A DNA stretch of 64,000 nt from Streptomyces mesophilus (GTDB taxonomy: Bacteria; Actinomycetota; Actinomycetes; Streptomycetales; Streptomycetaceae), in NCBI RefSeq assembly GCF_011044995.1, contig NZ_JAAKZW010000004.1:103494-167493 (forward strand), written 5' to 3'. Under the pieces are notes generated by a model that saw only the letters and a program-made list of their open reading frames with translations, made no database searches and was not told where the DNA came from. Positions within the stretch are counted from its first letter, which is position 1. Every line of letters starts with the position of its first letter. The position numbers and the translations under genes are program-made. Shown here piece after piece: positions 8,564 through 16,513 of the stretch.

Positions 8564-8877
8564 GCGAGGCAGGACGTGTGACCGGTGCGGCGCGCGGATC
8601 GTGGACGGTCGTACTCGTCCTGGCGAATCTGCTCAGCTGCTATGTCGGCTACGGTGCCCTGTTCATCCGGCCCGAAGGCGGCTGGGATACGGCCGCGATC
8701 GACGGGATCGCCGCGGCCGCCGTCTTCCTGTGCGTTCTCGGCACGCTCACCCTTCTCCTGACGTACGTACCGGTACGACGCGGCACCCTCGCCCGCTGGT
8801 GGCTGCTGCTGCCGGCGGTGTTCCTGCTGGCCGGCGTCGCGCGTCTGATCCACGTCGAGTACGCCTATCCGGTCTGA
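8560..8877 (+). CDS. Small three-helix membrane protein
   Basis: A 105-aa integral membrane protein with about three hydrophobic segments (approximately residues 14-35, 46-69 and 80-97). Its GTG start overlaps the stop of the transglycosylase-like gene (GTGA at 8560-8563), indicating translational coupling. In this position it could be an anchor or an immunity partner for the upstream cell-wall-active protein; that is inference. No family recognised. It is convergent with the ABM gene, 28 bp apart. Confidence 0.62.
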   Translation: MSEAGRVTGAARGSWTVVLVLANLLSCYVGYGALFIRPEGGWDTAAIDGIAAAAVFLCVLGTLTLLLTYVPVRRGTLARWWLLLPAVFLLAGVARLIHVEYAYPV

Positions 8878-8905
8878 CCGGGGCCCGCCTCACGCGCCGC
8901 GCGGT

Positions 8906-9304
8906 CTACAGCGGACCGTGCGGCAGCTTGCCCTGGTGCTGGTGGAGGAAGACGACCTTCGGGGCGGAGGTCAGGTACTGCTCACGGGCCTGGAGCATGT
9001 GACGCGTGTGCGGCTGCGCCTCGTGCTCGAGGAACGCGTCGCGGTCGGCGTACAGCTCGTAGAACACCCGGGTCAGCGGCCCTCCTTCAGGCGTGTGCAC
9101 GGTGTACACGAGTGTGCCCGTCTCGCCTTCGATTCCGACGAGGGCGTCGGCGACGAGCTTGTCGAAGGCCTCCGCGGCCGCTTGGGAGCGGAGTTCGAAG
9201 ACGACGTAGAGCGCGTACGGGGTGCGGTGCTCCCGTTCGGCCTGGTCGCTCAGATCGACGCTCAGCTGGAGCGCTTCACGACGGGTGATTTCCGGTTCGG
9301 ACAT
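8906..9304 (-). CDS. ABM (antibiotic biosynthesis monooxygenase)-domain protein
   Basis: A 132-aa protein starting MSEPEITRREAL at 9304. The central part (YALYVVFELRSQAAAEAFDKLV ... LVYTVHT ... FYELYADRDAFLEHEAQPHT) has the strand-helix pattern of the dimeric alpha+beta barrel and the ELY-DRDAFLEHE signature common in ABM/YgiN-like proteins. These act as cofactor-light monooxygenases or quinol-related enzymes. The start was set at this Met because the frame upstream encodes a 21-bp inverted repeat. AAGGGACTGAGT precedes it. It follows the YhgE-like gene on the same strand but is separated by that strong hairpin. Confidence 0.72.
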   Translation of the reverse strand: MSEPEITRREALQLSVDLSDQAEREHRTPYALYVVFELRSQAAAEAFDKLVADALVGIEGETGTLVYTVHTPEGGPLTRVFYELYADRDAFLEHEAQPHTRHMLQAREQYLTSAPKVVFLHQHQGKLPHGPL

Positions 9305-9373
9305 ACTCAGTCCCTTCTTCGTCGTGGTGAGCGGACCGGGTGTCGGTTGCCCGAGCCCCTCCCACACAAACGT

Positions 9374-9427
9374 CGGCTCACGCGGCGGTGGCCGAGGGTC
9401 AGCCCGCGGCCACCGCCGCGTGAGCCG
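9374..9427 (-). terminator. 21-bp stem-loop overlapping the 3' end of the YhgE-like gene
   Basis: Arms 9374-9394 and 9407-9427 pair perfectly around a 12-nt loop. The TGA stop (9399-9401) of the minus-strand gene lies in the loop and its last codons form one arm. Probable terminator between this gene and the ABM gene; no T-run. Confidence 0.6.
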
Positions 9428-10499
9428 CGGTCGGCGATCTGCCGCCGGGGTGTCGGTGGCGCCAGGTCCAGAACACGGCGCTGGAGACCACGGCCCAGGC
9501 ACCGAGCACGAGGTAGGGGAATACGTGCTGGTGGCCGGCGAAGTAGACGGCCGTGTGCTGGGCGTTGACGGAGGCGCCCGGTGGCAGCCACTGGCCGAGG
9601 ATGCCCAGCGGAGACGGGAGGAGGGGCCAGGAGACGGCCCCGCCCGACGAGGGGTTGCCGATCAGCACCATCAGGCCCCACGTCGGGATCATCGCCCACC
9701 TGCCGAAGAGGGTGTTGAACATCGTGAAGACCATGCCGGACGTGAACATCGTCAGCGCGAGGATCAGCCACGACTGCACAAAGGGCAGGTCCACCGCGTC
9801 GAGCAGCCAGTCCACGACGGCCGCGATGGTGAATCCGCCCAGGAGGGCGTAGGCGGCGGTGAAGCCGATGCGTTCCGTGGGGTTGAGATCGCGGGCATGC
9901 ACGCTCAGTTGGATCGCGCCGACGAAGCCGATGATCACGGCCGCGAGCGAGATGTAGAAGATCGCGAGGCCGCGCGGGTCGCCGGGCTGCATCGGTTTGA
10001 TGTCCCGCACGGTGACGGGCACGCCGACCTGCTTGCCGACCTTCGGCGCGGCCTGCTGGAGCAGTTGGGCCACGGAAGAGCCGGAGGCGCCGGCGACGTC
10101 GAGCGTCACGCGGTCCCCGTTCCCGTGCTGCAGGACGGCGAAGACCCTCTGGTCGTCGACGGCCTCCCGCGCGGCCTTCCCGTCCGCATACGGCTTCAGC
10201 TCAAGGGACGCATTGAGGGCCTTCTCCATACCGGCGACGAACTGTTCGCTCCGGCCGGAGTCCCAGGCACCCACGACCGCGGTGGGGATGTGGCGCGGAG
10301 TGGGGTTGGCCATGGAGTACGTATAGCTGCCGGCGAACAGGCCGGCAGCCGCGGCGAGGATGAACAGCAGCACGGTGGCCGGCAGGAACGGCCCTTCCTT
10401 GAAGCGCCGCCACCGCTCGGCGAAGGAGGGGACCCGGCCGTGCGCCCCATGGGGGTCGTGCGGGAGTTGCGGTCGTGAATTATGCGTGTTGCCTGCCAT
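9399..10499 (-). CDS. YhgE/Pip-like, ABC-2-type multispanning membrane protein
   Basis: A 366-aa membrane protein. A transmembrane helix near residues 37-60 is followed by a ~120-residue extracytoplasmic region (with AWDSGRSEQFVAGMEKALN and DQRVFAVLQHGNG), then about five hydrophobic segments to the C-terminus. This matches the DUF3533/YhgE-Pip group related to ABC-2 permeases, some of which move toxins or drugs. Start ATG 10499 is chosen because it lies 10 bp after the hemerythrin stop, suggesting co-transcription; an in-frame extension would overlap that gene. The last codons form part of a 21-bp hairpin. No ATPase partner is adjacent. Confidence 0.7.
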   Translation of the reverse strand: MAGNTHNSRPQLPHDPHGAHGRVPSFAERWRRFKEGPFLPATVLLFILAAAAGLFAGSYTYSMANPTPRHIPTAVVGAWDSGRSEQFVAGMEKALNASLELKPYADGKAAREAVDDQRVFAVLQHGNGDRVTLDVAGASGSSVAQLLQQAAPKVGKQVGVPVTVRDIKPMQPGDPRGLAIFYISLAAVIIGFVGAIQLSVHARDLNPTERIGFTAAYALLGGFTIAAVVDWLLDAVDLPFVQSWLILALTMFTSGMVFTMFNTLFGRWAMIPTWGLMVLIGNPSSGGAVSWPLLPSPLGILGQWLPPGASVNAQHTAVYFAGHQHVFPYLVLGAWAVVSSAVFWTWRHRHPGGRSPTAAHAAVAAG

Positions 10500-10509
10500 G
10501 CGGGGCGGA

Positions 10510-11016
10510 TCAGGCGTCCGGGCCGTCGGCCACGATGCGACGGACGTTGTCGACATCGCCGCTGCCGGCGTCCAGGTGCCGCTGCCGGGCCCGGATGAAG
10601 GACGCGCCGAGTTCGACGAGGCGTTCATGCGGGACGTTCTCCCGGGCCCCGTTGAGAATGGTCCGCTCCTCCTCGTCGATGTGGTGCGTGATCGCCTCGG
10701 AGAGCTTCTCCAGCTTCTCGTCCCAGTCCTCCGAGCCCACCACCGGCACCTCGAGCAGCGCCAGAAGCGCTTCGTTGCCCTCGGCGTGCTCCTTCACTCC
10801 GTGCTGGACTTCTTCGTTGTCGATATCGCGGAAGCGCTTGAGCGCGGGGTAGACCTCTTCCTCCTCGGCCTCACCGTGCGCGATCAGCAGATCGGAGAAT
10901 TCGCCGAGCGCCTTGCCGCGGTCCTCCTCGACGCTGCGCATGCGGCGGAACAGTTCCTCCATCCGCCGGTGGTCGTCGAGAATCAGCTCTACGGCGTCCT
11001 TCTTGTCAGTGGCCAC
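10510..11016 (-). CDS. Hemerythrin HHE domain protein
   Basis: A 168-aa four-helix protein. Candidate iron ligands lie in ILDDHRRMEELF, LIAHGEAEEEEVYP, HAEGNEALLALL and ITHHIDEEERTIL, fitting the H-HxxxE-HxxxD-type di-iron site of HHE proteins, which sense or carry O2/NO or handle oxidative and nitrosative stress. ATG 11016 follows AGGAGAACTC. It is the upstream partner of the YhgE-like gene and lies 9 bp from the DUF5133-type gene stop, so three minus-strand genes (11178 to 9399) probably form one operon. Confidence 0.85.
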   Translation of the reverse strand: MATDKKDAVELILDDHRRMEELFRRMRSVEEDRGKALGEFSDLLIAHGEAEEEEVYPALKRFRDIDNEEVQHGVKEHAEGNEALLALLEVPVVGSEDWDEKLEKLSEAITHHIDEEERTILNGARENVPHERLVELGASFIRARQRHLDAGSGDVDNVRRIVADGPDA

Positions 11017-11025
11017 GAGTTCTCC

Positions 11026-11178
11026 TCATGTCTGTTCCGAGGGCGTATCAGGCTGCCTGCGCGGGCCGGCCGGGGCTCGCGGCCGCACCAGCTTGTCCGG
11101 CGCTTGTGCCGCGCGCATCTGGAGTTCGGCGTAGCGGCTCAAGAGGGTGCGTACGAACTTCGGGTCGGGTATCAGCAC
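11026..11178 (-). CDS. Short DUF5133-type protein
   Basis: A 50-aa protein starting with GTG 11178, preceded by AAGGAGC with 6-nt spacing. MLIPDPKFVRTLLSRYAELQ matches the N-terminal signature of Streptomyces DUF5133 proteins. Those I know are longer (roughly 70-90 aa) with a second conserved helix; here the C-terminus is a basic, Pro-rich tail (VRPRAPAGPRRQP), so it may be a shortened copy. No function is known for the family. It heads the hemerythrin/YhgE-like operon. Confidence 0.55.
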   Translation of the reverse strand: MLIPDPKFVRTLLSRYAELQMRAAQAPDKLVRPRAPAGPRRQPDTPSEQT

Positions 11179-11352
11179 GACGTTGCTCCTTCGGCGAGGG
11201 CGGGGGACCGATGCCTCATTTGCCCCGATGTCGCCGGTGCACACAAAGATTCCCTCAGGGAAGGAGAGGGGCAGCTGGAATAAGGCGCCGCGTTCGGGGC
11301 ACGGAAGCGAAGCCGGCGCAGGTGCCGGCGGGACCGAGGAGGAAGCCGAACC

Positions 11353-11421
11353 ATGCGAACGATCAGGCGTACCAGGCACCTGTTGTACCGGGCCGTGTGT
11401 CTGTCCCGCCCTCAGCTGTAG
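11353..11421 (+). CDS. Possible 22-aa leader-type peptide (doubtful)
   Basis: ATG 11353 follows GAGGAGGAAG at a good distance and opens a 22-codon frame (MRTIRRTRHLLYRAVCLSRPQL) that ends inside the stop region of the convergent HTH gene. Basic composition and a single Cys resemble short actinobacterial leader peptides, but no gene follows on this strand for it to regulate. Only the ribosome-binding site supports it. Confidence 0.15.
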   Translation: MRTIRRTRHLLYRAVCLSRPQL

Positions 11422-12842
11422 GAGCCCCAACGGCGTCCCAGGGTGTCGTACATGTAGCGGGGCAGTCCGTCGATGGCGCTGGTGCGGAACGGGCGGCCGT
11501 CGTCGTCGATGCGGACGGTGCCCTTGCGGCCCTGGGAGGACCAGTCCAGCTCCAGGTACCAGCGGCAGTCGCACGAGGTGGTTCCGGCCGTGACCAGCAG
11601 CACCTCGGGGTCCTTCGCCGAGACGCGGTAGGGCATCCGTACGGCCGGGATCGGCGTGCCGGAGTCGCTTCCGGCGACCGCGCGGGCGAGGGGGCGGTCC
11701 TTGTCCAGGTCCACCGCGAAGTACCGGGGAGTGAGCGCCCCGCCGCACCCCTGGTCCATGGCGTAGGCGTTGCCCTCGGCCGGCTCCGTACGGCCGACCA
11801 CGCGCACGCGCAGCGCCTCGAGGACGACAGCCGTGTCGCTGCGTCCCTGGACCGACAGCTGTACGAGCGTCTCGCCGCCGTGCACCGCGCTCTGTGCCGC
11901 CGCCCAGGGCGCCGCGTCCTGCGGGGCCGGGGGAGGAGGAACCTGGCTCGGCGGCTTGGCGATGACGTAGTCGTGACCGCAACCGAGCTTCCACGCCTGG
12001 GAGTTGACGGACCAGGTCAGCGGCAGCCCGACGGGCTGTTCGCCGCGGGGCGGGGCGGATGTCGCGCCGGACGGACGGGAGGTGCCCGGCTTCGCCTTCG
12101 CGGTGGGGGACCCGGAAGGCGGCTCGGTGCTGGGGGTGTTGCTCGGGGCGGGTGAGGAGCCCCGTTGCCCGGGGGCCGTGGCCCGCGCCGTATCGGCGAC
12201 CCGGTCAGGACCGTCGGCGGAGGCCTGCCGTCCGTCCGGCAGCGTGGAGAAAGACCCGAGCGTCGCCAATACGGCGCAGACGGCGGCGAGTCCGACTGCG
12301 AGACGTCTGCGGCGGTACCAGGGGCGGGACGGGTGCGAGGGCGTGGTGGCGCCGGGCGGTCGGGGCGCAGATTCCGTTTCGGCGACCGGGCTGCTGCCGT
12401 TGGACTGCGGTGCTGTGTCGGGCGTGGCGACCGGGCCGCCGTCGGGCTTGAGCTCCACGGCTGGTGTGGCGTTGCCCGCCACCGCGATGTTCGGCCCTTC
12501 CCCTCCCTCGTTTCCGGCTTCCGCCGCCCCGGCATCGGGCGCGCTCTGCTCCACCTCTGCCGTGGGAGGCCGACGGCGGGCTGCCACCGCCTGGAGCCAA
12601 CGGCGGTGAAGTTCCAGGCGTTGCTCCGAGGTCGCCCCGCACAGGTTCGCGAACCGTTCCACGGGGGCGAAGTCGAGCGGCACCGTATCGCCCGCGCAAT
12701 AGCGGTGCAGGGTCGAGGTGTTCATGCCCAGACGGCGGGCCAGCGAGCCGTAGCTGCGGTCCGTGCGCTCCTTCAACGCCCGCAGCAGCGCCGCGAACTC
12801 GGCCACCTCGTCGATGCCGTCGCCGTCGCCCTGTGCCGCCAC
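11412..12842 (-). CDS. XRE-type HTH regulator fused to a membrane-anchored extracellular domain
   Basis: A 476-aa single-pass protein. Residues about 12-75 hold an XRE-like helix-turn-helix (FAALLRALKERTDRSYGSLARRLGMNTSTLHRYC). A Pro/Ala-rich linker leads to a transmembrane helix near 165-185 (LAVGLAAVCAVLATLGSF), then a Ser/Pro/Thr-rich stalk and an outer domain (about 300-476) with Cys pairs (LGCGHDYVI, CDCRWYLELDW). This layout is common in Streptomyces and suggests transduction of an envelope signal to DNA or a cytoplasmic partner. Start GTG 12842 has GGGGGA upstream; the frame beyond lacks homology. Divergent from the secreted protein at 13091, its plausible target. Confidence 0.75.
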   Translation of the reverse strand: MAAQGDGDGIDEVAEFAALLRALKERTDRSYGSLARRLGMNTSTLHRYCAGDTVPLDFAPVERFANLCGATSEQRLELHRRWLQAVAARRRPPTAEVEQSAPDAGAAEAGNEGGEGPNIAVAGNATPAVELKPDGGPVATPDTAPQSNGSSPVAETESAPRPPGATTPSHPSRPWYRRRRLAVGLAAVCAVLATLGSFSTLPDGRQASADGPDRVADTARATAPGQRGSSPAPSNTPSTEPPSGSPTAKAKPGTSRPSGATSAPPRGEQPVGLPLTWSVNSQAWKLGCGHDYVIAKPPSQVPPPPAPQDAAPWAAAQSAVHGGETLVQLSVQGRSDTAVVLEALRVRVVGRTEPAEGNAYAMDQGCGGALTPRYFAVDLDKDRPLARAVAGSDSGTPIPAVRMPYRVSAKDPEVLLVTAGTTSCDCRWYLELDWSSQGRKGTVRIDDDGRPFRTSAIDGLPRYMYDTLGRRWGSYS

Positions 12843-13044
12843 GGGGTCCCCCTGTCCTCGTACGACCTCACCCGGCCTGGGACGGCATCCCAGGCACCCG
12901 TATACCTGCACGTCAGATGGGCTGGGATGGTTCCACCGTGCCCGATCGGCCGTCGGCTGTTGCGCCGGGGTGCTGGGAAAGCTGATGCTCTTGGTGTCGC
13001 ACCGGCCAGGCCCGGGCCGACCAGCCGGCCTCGCCGCGGCTCTC

Positions 13045-13102
13045 ATGTCCACGCACCGATGTCCACGCACTCATGCACGGGGGAACATCCATGTCCATGC
13101 AC
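13045..13102. repeat. Three copies of a 12-bp motif around a start codon
   Basis: ATGTCCACGCAC occurs at 13045-13056 and 13059-13070, and with one mismatch (ATGTCCATGCAC) at 13091-13102, where it contains the start codon of the secreted protein. It may mark local duplication or an operator. Confidence 0.35.
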
Positions 13103-13714
13103 ATCCGAACCAGCGCCTGTGCCGCACTCGCCGTCGCCGCACTCGCCGCGGGCACGGTCCTCACGGCGCCGGTCGCCGGCGCCACTTCGAAGGCCGCCGC
13201 GCCCAAGTTCCTGTCGGCCTCCCAGCTGCCGCCGCACCCGACGTCGTCCTGGACCGCCGGTCCGGTCACCGAAGGGTTCCCGGAGGAACTCGGCTTCTGC
13301 GTGAGCACGGAGGGCGTGCTCGACTACGACTACCGCTACCGGCAGTTCTGGACCGACCTGGACGCGGGCGCCGTGCAGTTGACCGTCGTGACGGACTCCG
13401 CCGCCCACGCCAAAGCCCTGGCGAAGCACTACGACGACCTGATCCGCACCTGCGCCACACGGATCGAGCAGTCCTCGCCCGATGTCGAGGCCGAGGGCCG
13501 CAACTACGGCAAGCTGCCGGTCGAGGAGGGCGCACGCGTCCGCGGCCTGCACACCGAGACGTCCTGGGGCGCCACCGACATCGCCCTGCTGTCGGTCGGG
13601 CGGGACGGCCGGACCGTCACCGTCGTGAAGTGGGGTCAGATGGGGGGCTTCAAGGACGCACCGGTGGCCGCCTTCAAGAAGACCACGACCACGGCCGTCA
13701 ACAAGCTCTACTGA
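13091..13714 (+). CDS. Secreted protein, PknH-like sensor-domain-type fold
   Basis: A 207-aa exported protein. GGGGGA (13079-13084) sits 6 nt before ATG 13091. A Sec signal peptide (MSMHIRTSACAALAVAALAAGTVLTAPVAGA) gives cleavage near residue 31. The mature part has two Cys (GFCVS and RTCATRI), spaced as in extracytoplasmic sensor domains like that of PknH, and an LTVVTDSAAHAKALAKHYDDLI helix. The Cys pair probably forms a disulfide. No catalytic motif seen. It is divergent from the HTH-membrane sensor gene and ends in a strong terminator (13743-13783). Confidence 0.68.
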   Translation: MSMHIRTSACAALAVAALAAGTVLTAPVAGATSKAAAPKFLSASQLPPHPTSSWTAGPVTEGFPEELGFCVSTEGVLDYDYRYRQFWTDLDAGAVQLTVVTDSAAHAKALAKHYDDLIRTCATRIEQSSPDVEAEGRNYGKLPVEEGARVRGLHTETSWGATDIALLSVGRDGRTVTVVKWGQMGGFKDAPVAAFKKTTTTAVNKLY

Positions 13715-13742
13715 CCGACCGGCCACCTCAAAGGGAGGCCGC

Positions 13743-13783
13743 GGGGCCGTCCGTCCGCCACGGGGGAGCGGAAGGACGGCCCC
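13743..13783 (+). terminator. Stem-loop terminator after the secreted protein gene
   Basis: Arms 13743-13758 and 13768-13783 pair over 16 bp with one mismatch and a 9-nt loop, 28 bp after the stop codon. A GC-rich stem without a T-tract, typical of the genus. Confidence 0.65.
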
Positions 13784-13843
13784 ATTGCGGTGCGCCGGCG
13801 CCGGTGCACCGGATCTCCTGGACCGTGGCGACGCCTGATCCCT

Positions 13844-13880
13844 TCTGCATTCCACCGCCCCCGATCTGCGTTCCACCGCC
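13844..13880. repeat. 16-bp direct repeat, 21-bp period
   Basis: TCTGCATTCCACCGCC (13844-13859) and TCTGCGTTCCACCGCC (13865-13880) are repeated two helical turns apart upstream of the CBS-domain gene, as expected for tandem regulator sites. No known factor assigned. Confidence 0.35.
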
Positions 13881-13935
13881 TTGAGGAATTTGCTTCCGCT
13901 CCGTTTCGCGGGTCATGCAGTTGGTCACCCGAGTC

Positions 13936-13957
13936 GCAACCCCGGCTTCGGGGTTGC
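13936..13957 (+). promoter_or_regulatory. Hairpin in the leader of the CBS gene
   Basis: GCAACCCCG / CGGGGTTGC (13936-13944 and 13949-13957) form a 9-bp stem with a 4-nt loop 40 bp before the start. It could be an attenuator or mRNA-stability element, or an operator at the DNA level. Confidence 0.4.
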
Positions 13958-13997
13958 CGCAACTGACCGACCCTTCCGAGAGGAACGGTGATCCGCC

Positions 13998-14420
13998 ATG
14001 CCCACCACGACAGCCCGAGAGATCATGACCGCAGGCGCCGAGTGCGTACAGGCCCACGACAACGCCTTGGACGCGGCCCGCAAGATGAAGGATCTGGGCG
14101 TGGGCGCGCTGCCGATCTGCGGAGAGAACAACCGGCTCGTCGGGGTCGTGACCGACCGGGACATCGTGGTGGGCGTCCTCGGCAACGGCCTTGATCCGGC
14201 AGAGGTGGAGATGGGCACCCTGGCCCAGGGCGAAGCCGTGACCATCGGCGCGGACGACGGCGCGGACGAGATCTTCTCCACCATGACCCGGCACAAGGTC
14301 CGACGCCTGCCGGTGATCGACGGTACGGATCTGGTGGGCATGGTCGCGCTCGCGGACGCCGCGCGAGCGCTGGACGACCCCGCAGCCGGTCGCCTGATCG
14401 AGGCCCTGTCGACCGACTGA
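13998..14420 (+). CDS. Tandem CBS-domain protein
   Basis: A 140-aa protein of two CBS motifs: AREIMTAGAECVQAHDNALDAARKM with RLVGVVTDRDIVV in the first, and FSTMTRHKVRRLPVIDGTDLVGMVAL in the second. A Bateman pair binds adenine nucleotides and senses energy charge. It has no effector domain, so it presumably acts in trans. ATG 13998 follows GAGAGGAAC. It lies downstream of a 16-bp direct repeat and a 9-bp hairpin, so its expression is probably regulated. Stand-alone CBS proteins of this type are often stress or dormancy-associated in actinobacteria; that link is by analogy. Confidence 0.87.
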   Translation: MPTTTAREIMTAGAECVQAHDNALDAARKMKDLGVGALPICGENNRLVGVVTDRDIVVGVLGNGLDPAEVEMGTLAQGEAVTIGADDGADEIFSTMTRHKVRRLPVIDGTDLVGMVALADAARALDDPAAGRLIEALSTD

Positions 14421-14548
14421 GCCTGCGCCGATCACCCGAGCTCGCCGTGACCTGCTGAGGCGGTGTGCTGGTGCACCGCGGCACGCCGGGCGAACGCGCC
14501 GGGCGAACAAATCGTGCCGGCCGGGCCCTGAGGGGGTACAAGTCGATC

Positions 14549-14806
14549 ATGCAGACTCATCACGACATCACGGTCCTCGCCGCATCCAGCACAGCTCCGC
14601 TGCTGTTGATCATCGTGGGCGTCATCCTGGTCCTGGCGCTGCTCGGCATGTTCGTCATGGGGCAGCGCCGCGCCGCCCGGCGCAGGCGCAGTCTGCCGGG
14701 CACCTCGCCCGGCCACAGCCCGGGCTCCGCCGACCGCCAGGCACAGCGCGGCGACGGCTGGCAGACGCCGGACGACGACCCGGACCAGGGCAACCCCCAC
14801 CGCTGA
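14549..14806 (+). CDS. Small single-pass membrane protein, DUF6479-like
   Basis: An 85-aa protein: a short N-terminus, one transmembrane helix (about 16-36, PLLLIIVGVILVLALLGMFV), then a basic stop-transfer cluster RRAARRRR and an acidic/hydrophilic tail ending DDDPDQGNPHR. This arrangement fits the DUF6479 group of Streptomyces small membrane proteins of unknown role. ATG 14549 is chosen over an upstream in-frame start because the helix begins soon after and AGGGGGT precedes it at a slightly long distance. It stands alone. Confidence 0.6.
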   Translation: MQTHHDITVLAASSTAPLLLIIVGVILVLALLGMFVMGQRRAARRRRSLPGTSPGHSPGSADRQAQRGDGWQTPDDDPDQGNPHR

Positions 14807-15003
14807 TCCCCCTCCGCCGGCGCCGTGAACGTCGCCTACCAGGTGTGATCACCGGGGCCGAGTCAACCCAGCGCAGGAATCTCGATCGCCGGGGAGTTGT
14901 GCATTCCGGGCGCCAAATGTCTGGAACTACTGCGCACTCCACGCTGCGCTGTCTGCTCACCGAAATCCCGCCGCGTCTGCGTTCGGCCGGCGTCGCGGCC
15001 CGG

Positions 15004-16404
15004 TTATCGTGTGCCACCGTTTCTCCGACAGTCGGGCAGTGCGCGGATGTCCTCGCCCAGTTCGGGCGCGGAGATTTCGTGCCCACGGTCGAAGCTCTTG
15101 AGTATGACGGAGTCTGATTCTTTGTCGGTCCGGCAGGCGTAGCAAAGTTCCATCCGCAGGCACTGTGGGCACAGGCGACTCGCCACGAAAGGTGACAGGG
15201 CACAGGGGCCCTCAGGGCTCAAGGCGTAGAACGTGTCGTTGGCGACGGGGTCTTCCCAGGTGAAGTTCTGGTATTCGGAATCCGGGTGGTCCCCCATCAC
15301 TCGCTGCGCAACCACGTCAAAGGTTTCCGTCCGCGGTCGGTACGCGCAGAAATCGATGAGCAGCCAGGGGAAATCACTGAGGAATTGAGCCTTCTGAAGG
15401 GCCCTCTCCAGGTGTGGCGAGTACTCGGTGACCCGCAGCCGGGCCTCCTCCATGCTGCGGGGCTTGTCGCCGTGGGATGCGCGATTTCGCTCATCGCGCA
15501 GGACCTTGAGGTCCTGGAGGATCCCGTTGTTGTCGGCCTGGCTCTGGAATGCGTCCGAGAGGCCTGGGACCAGCTCGGGCTGAGCGGTGGCCAGGGGCTG
15601 GATGTGAGCCGTGAGCCAGTTCGTCCAGGTACCGAATGTGGCGCCTGTGTTGCTGAGGAGTGTGTTGCGCAGTGCCGAGAGGGCGCGGAGTTCCAGAGCT
15701 TCGGGAAGCTCAACCCCGCTGTTTTGGATCTTGCCGAGACACTGCCGTTGTAGTGGTGCGGCTGCAGTTGCGCTGAGGGTGATGGCCAAGATCTCGGCAG
15801 TCTCCAACAGCGCCTGGTACTGGTCCGTGGGGGAATGCGCTCGCTGCAATGCGTGCACGGCCCGGGCCAGCGGATGCGGCAAGGAGTTCCGCGCGTTCAT
15901 CAGCACCGGTGAGGAGGACAGGGGGACACGGGTGGCAGATTGCTGGTGGACACTGCGAGGCCTGCCTGAGCGTGTTGGCCCGGAAGCCCGACCAGAGCGT
16001 GGCGGTCGTGGTGAGGCGGCGGTGTCAGGTGGCGCCGGGGGCGCGTGATGGGGCCGTGGTACGCCAGGGGGCTCCCTGAGCGGTGCCCGTGCCGGGGTGA
16101 GCGGTTGACTCGCCTGCTGCAGCCGACGCCATCGCCACCGCCTAATGTGCAATCGGATCCAGGCCGGGGCTACACCGAAGGCGGCAACGAAGAAGATCAC
16201 AGCAAGCATCGTGTCCAGCCACGTGGGCAGGGGGCTGGGTTCCTTGCTGGTCGGGATGGCGGCCGCTGCCATCAGTCCCCAACCGAGACTCATCCAGAAT
16301 GCCCAGTCCCGGTGCAACGGGGCGTCGTACAGCCGGAGCACCGAGTTGCGTCGTCTCGGAGCAGGCTGCGGCGGAGGGTTCGATGCCCCGGATTGACCGT
16401 CCAT
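15004..16404 (-). CDS. Membrane-anchored protein with HEPN-like R-x4-H motif and zinc ribbon
   Basis: A 466-aa protein. Two transmembrane helices lie near the N-terminus (about 33-51 and 63-85), followed by a Pro/Arg-rich linker (100-165) and a helical domain (about 180-345). That domain contains RDERNRASHG; Arg306-x4-His311 is the R-x4-6-H signature of HEPN domains, many of which are metal-independent RNases in toxin and defence systems. A CPQC...CYAC pair (412, 415, 421, 424) forms a C-terminal zinc ribbon. The start at 16404 has a poor ribosome-binding site. It lies downstream of the MoxR-VMAP operon on the same strand, so an effector role is possible. HEPN assignment is from one motif and helical context only. 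Confidence 0.55.
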   Translation of the reverse strand: MDGQSGASNPPPQPAPRRRNSVLRLYDAPLHRDWAFWMSLGWGLMAAAAIPTSKEPSPLPTWLDTMLAVIFFVAAFGVAPAWIRLHIRRWRWRRLQQASQPLTPARAPLREPPGVPRPHHAPPAPPDTAASPRPPRSGRASGPTRSGRPRSVHQQSATRVPLSSSPVLMNARNSLPHPLARAVHALQRAHSPTDQYQALLETAEILAITLSATAAAPLQRQCLGKIQNSGVELPEALELRALSALRNTLLSNTGATFGTWTNWLTAHIQPLATAQPELVPGLSDAFQSQADNNGILQDLKVLRDERNRASHGDKPRSMEEARLRVTEYSPHLERALQKAQFLSDFPWLLIDFCAYRPRTETFDVVAQRVMGDHPDSEYQNFTWEDPVANDTFYALSPEGPCALSPFVASRLCPQCLRMELCYACRTDKESDSVILKSFDRGHEISAPELGEDIRALPDCRRNGGTR

Positions 16405-16513
16405 ATGCGTATGGTGCCTGCGCGCTGTGCGCACAACTAGCGGTGGGTAACTAGTAGTTGATGCAAGTTGCGCATGGGGGCTTAACAGTGGGCGTGTACG
16501 GAGTTCTTGTCAG

